In this document: one piece after another, positions 5,537-6,208 of the stretch
How positions within the stretch are numbered: position 1 is the stretch's first letter
Layout of the letters: every line of letters begins with the position of its first letter
DNA from: Chloroflexota bacterium
GTDB taxonomy: Bacteria > Chloroflexota > Anaerolineae > Anaerolineales > Villigracilaceae
Length of the DNA stretch: 6,208 nucleotides
Assembly (NCBI GenBank): GCA_021823555.1
Contig: JAKANW010000192.1
Coordinates: 1-6,208 of the forward strand
Reading direction: 5' to 3'
Made by a program: the position numbers and the translations under genes
Notes under the pieces: generated by a model
Database searches by the model: none
The model's input: only the letters and a program-made list of their open reading frames with translations
What the model was told of the DNA's origin: nothing

Positions 5537-5590
5537 GCAGGCAGGTGTTTTCCAGCGCAATAACGCCCCTCCCTGTCAAAAAACGCAGGA

Positions 5591-5620
5591 CTGGCGCAAT
5601 TGGGGATTTGGCTTTATGCT
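5591..5620 (+). promoter_or_regulatory. Weak candidate promoter for hsdM
   Basis: TATGCT (5615-5620) is a four-of-six match to the -10 consensus and CTGGCG (5591-5596) a poor -35 at 18 bases. Transcription would start near 5627, giving a leader of about 35 bases. Position is sensible but both boxes are weak. Confidence 0.22.
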
Positions 5621-5661
5621 TAACTCATCAGGTATTCGGAATTCGGGAACAGGAATCGTTT

Positions 5662-6208
5662 ATGCCTCCAAAGAAGAACACGAAAAACAAAAACGGGAAC
5701 GGCGGGACACTCGGGATCGAGAACGAGCTATGGGAAGCCGCCGATAAACTGCGCGGACATCTCGATGCGGCGGAATATAAATCGGTGGTGTTGGGGCTGA
5801 TCTTCCTCAAGTATGTATCAGACATGTTCGAGCAGGTGCGGGCACGGGTGGAGAAGGAAGGGCTGGACGACCCGGAGGACCGGGACGTCTATTTAGCGGA
5901 ACGAGTCTTTTGGGTGCCGAAAGAGGCGAGATGGAAGTCCTTGCAGGATAACGCCAAGCAGGAGTCCATCGGCAATTTGATCGACGCGGCTATGCTCGCC
6001 ATCGAAAAGGACAATCCCACGCTTAAGGACATGCTGCCGGGCAATTACGGACGCGCCACGCTGGATAAACGTCGGCTCGGGGATTTGGTGGATCTGGTCA
6101 GCAACAAGATCAATTTCGCGGATGAGGAGAGCCGCAAACAGGATACGCTCGGGCGGGTGTATGAATATTTCCTGTCGCAGTTCGCCAGCCAGGAGGGACG
6201 CAAGGGCG
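5662..6208 (+). CDS. hsdM: Type I restriction-modification system, methyltransferase subunit HsdM, N-terminal 182 residues (runs off right edge)
   Basis: This is the start of the DNA adenine methyltransferase subunit that works with HsdS and HsdR in type I restriction-modification. A Lys/Asn-rich leader (residues 1-16) precedes the HsdM N-terminal domain: IENELWEAADKLRGHLDAAE (19-38), then YKSVVLGLIFLKYVSDMFE (39-57), LPGNYGRATLDKRRLG near 125-140, and DTLGRVYEYFLSQFASQEG from 161. These lead directly to the point where the catalytic domain with its SAM-binding and NPPF-type motifs should begin, just outside the window. The fragment is about a third of the normal length because the window ends, not because of a visible break. 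The ATG has AGGAA 6 bases upstream. The frame stays open upstream to 5497, but that stretch is the repeat-rich spacer and has no HsdM-like content. HsdS and HsdR are expected to the right. Confidence 0.95.
   Translation, partial: MPPKKNTKNKNGNGGTLGIENELWEAADKLRGHLDAAEYKSVVLGLIFLKYVSDMFEQVRARVEKEGLDDPEDRDVYLAERVFWVPKEARWKSLQDNAKQESIGNLIDAAMLAIEKDNPTLKDMLPGNYGRATLDKRRLGDLVDLVSNKINFADEESRKQDTLGRVYEYFLSQFASQEGRKG

Larger units (their letters stand above)
5308..5661. other. Gene-free divergent spacer between the ABM-like gene and hsdM
   Basis: These 354 bases hold no gene I can support; the open frames here have no recognisable protein content and simply result from few stops. They contain, in order: the ABM-like ribosome binding site, repeated TTTCG/CGAAA motifs (5388-5423), a perfect 18-bp hairpin (5452-5488), a purine-rich tract with an 11-bp tandem repeat (5504-5536 with a degenerate tail to about 5545), a weak promoter candidate and the hsdM ribosome binding site. 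The 9-mer TTCGGAATT of the hairpin recurs at 5635-5643 just before hsdM. Confidence 0.7.

Noticed and set aside
1120..5545. CRISPR array
   Set aside because: The repeats present are single palindromes or an 11-bp tandem without spacers; no regularly spaced repeats of 23-40 bases are visible.
5309..5579. Several minus-strand open frames of 64-83 codons in the spacer before hsdM
   Set aside because: They overlap each other in different frames and read through the 18-bp hairpin and tandem repeat; low-complexity Leu/Pro/Ser translations suggest chance.
1..6208. tRNA or rRNA gene, riboswitch or insertion sequence
   Set aside because: I found no cloverleaf with a T-loop consensus, no rRNA-like segment, no transposase coding and no terminal inverted repeats enclosing a gene.

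Overview
The window is 6,208 bases of bacterial chromosome carrying six clear genes, two of them cut by the window edges, plus several conspicuous intergenic palindromes. The most likely source is a member of the Chloroflexota, Anaerolineae-like. This is an inference from the mix of ordinary housekeeping and accessory genes, the moderately high GC coding sequence, the mixture of Shine-Dalgarno-led and apparently leaderless starts, and the palindromic spacers. No marker gene is present to prove it.

Layout from left to right: (1) bases 1-96, minus strand, the first 32 codons of a NarL/LuxR-type response regulator that runs off the left edge. (2) 242-1060, plus strand, a classical short-chain dehydrogenase/reductase, divergent from the regulator. 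(3) 1061-1192, a convergent spacer with a perfect 14-bp inverted repeat. (4) 1193-1645, minus strand, a small AT-rich lipoprotein. (5) 1680-3671, minus strand, a 663-residue polytopic membrane protein of the GT-C glycosyltransferase type, 34 bases upstream of the lipoprotein gene. (6) 3672-3798, a divergent promoter region with a 33-base palindrome. (7) 3799-4902, plus strand, an M24 metallopeptidase (Xaa-Pro dipeptidase/aminopeptidase type) with all five metal ligands. (8) 5002-5307, minus strand, a small ABM-fold (antibiotic biosynthesis monooxygenase-like) protein, whose start I place 8 codons inside the longest open frame because of a good ribosome binding site. (9) 5308-5661, 354 gene-free bases with a near-palindrome cluster, a perfect 18-bp hairpin and an 11-bp tandem repeat. 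(10) 5662 to the right edge, plus strand, the N-terminal third of HsdM, the DNA methyltransferase subunit of a type I restriction-modification system.

The genes do not form one pathway. The only probable co-transcribed pair is the membrane glycosyltransferase and the downstream lipoprotein, and even there the lipoprotein gene has its own promoter-like sequence and a different base composition. The hsdM fragment marks the edge of a defence locus that continues outside the window. I see no convincing new multi-gene system here. The most interesting signals are the three palindromes, one in each of three spacers, two of which share an arm design, and the repeated -10 / 7-base / start-codon arrangement that suggests leaderless mRNAs.
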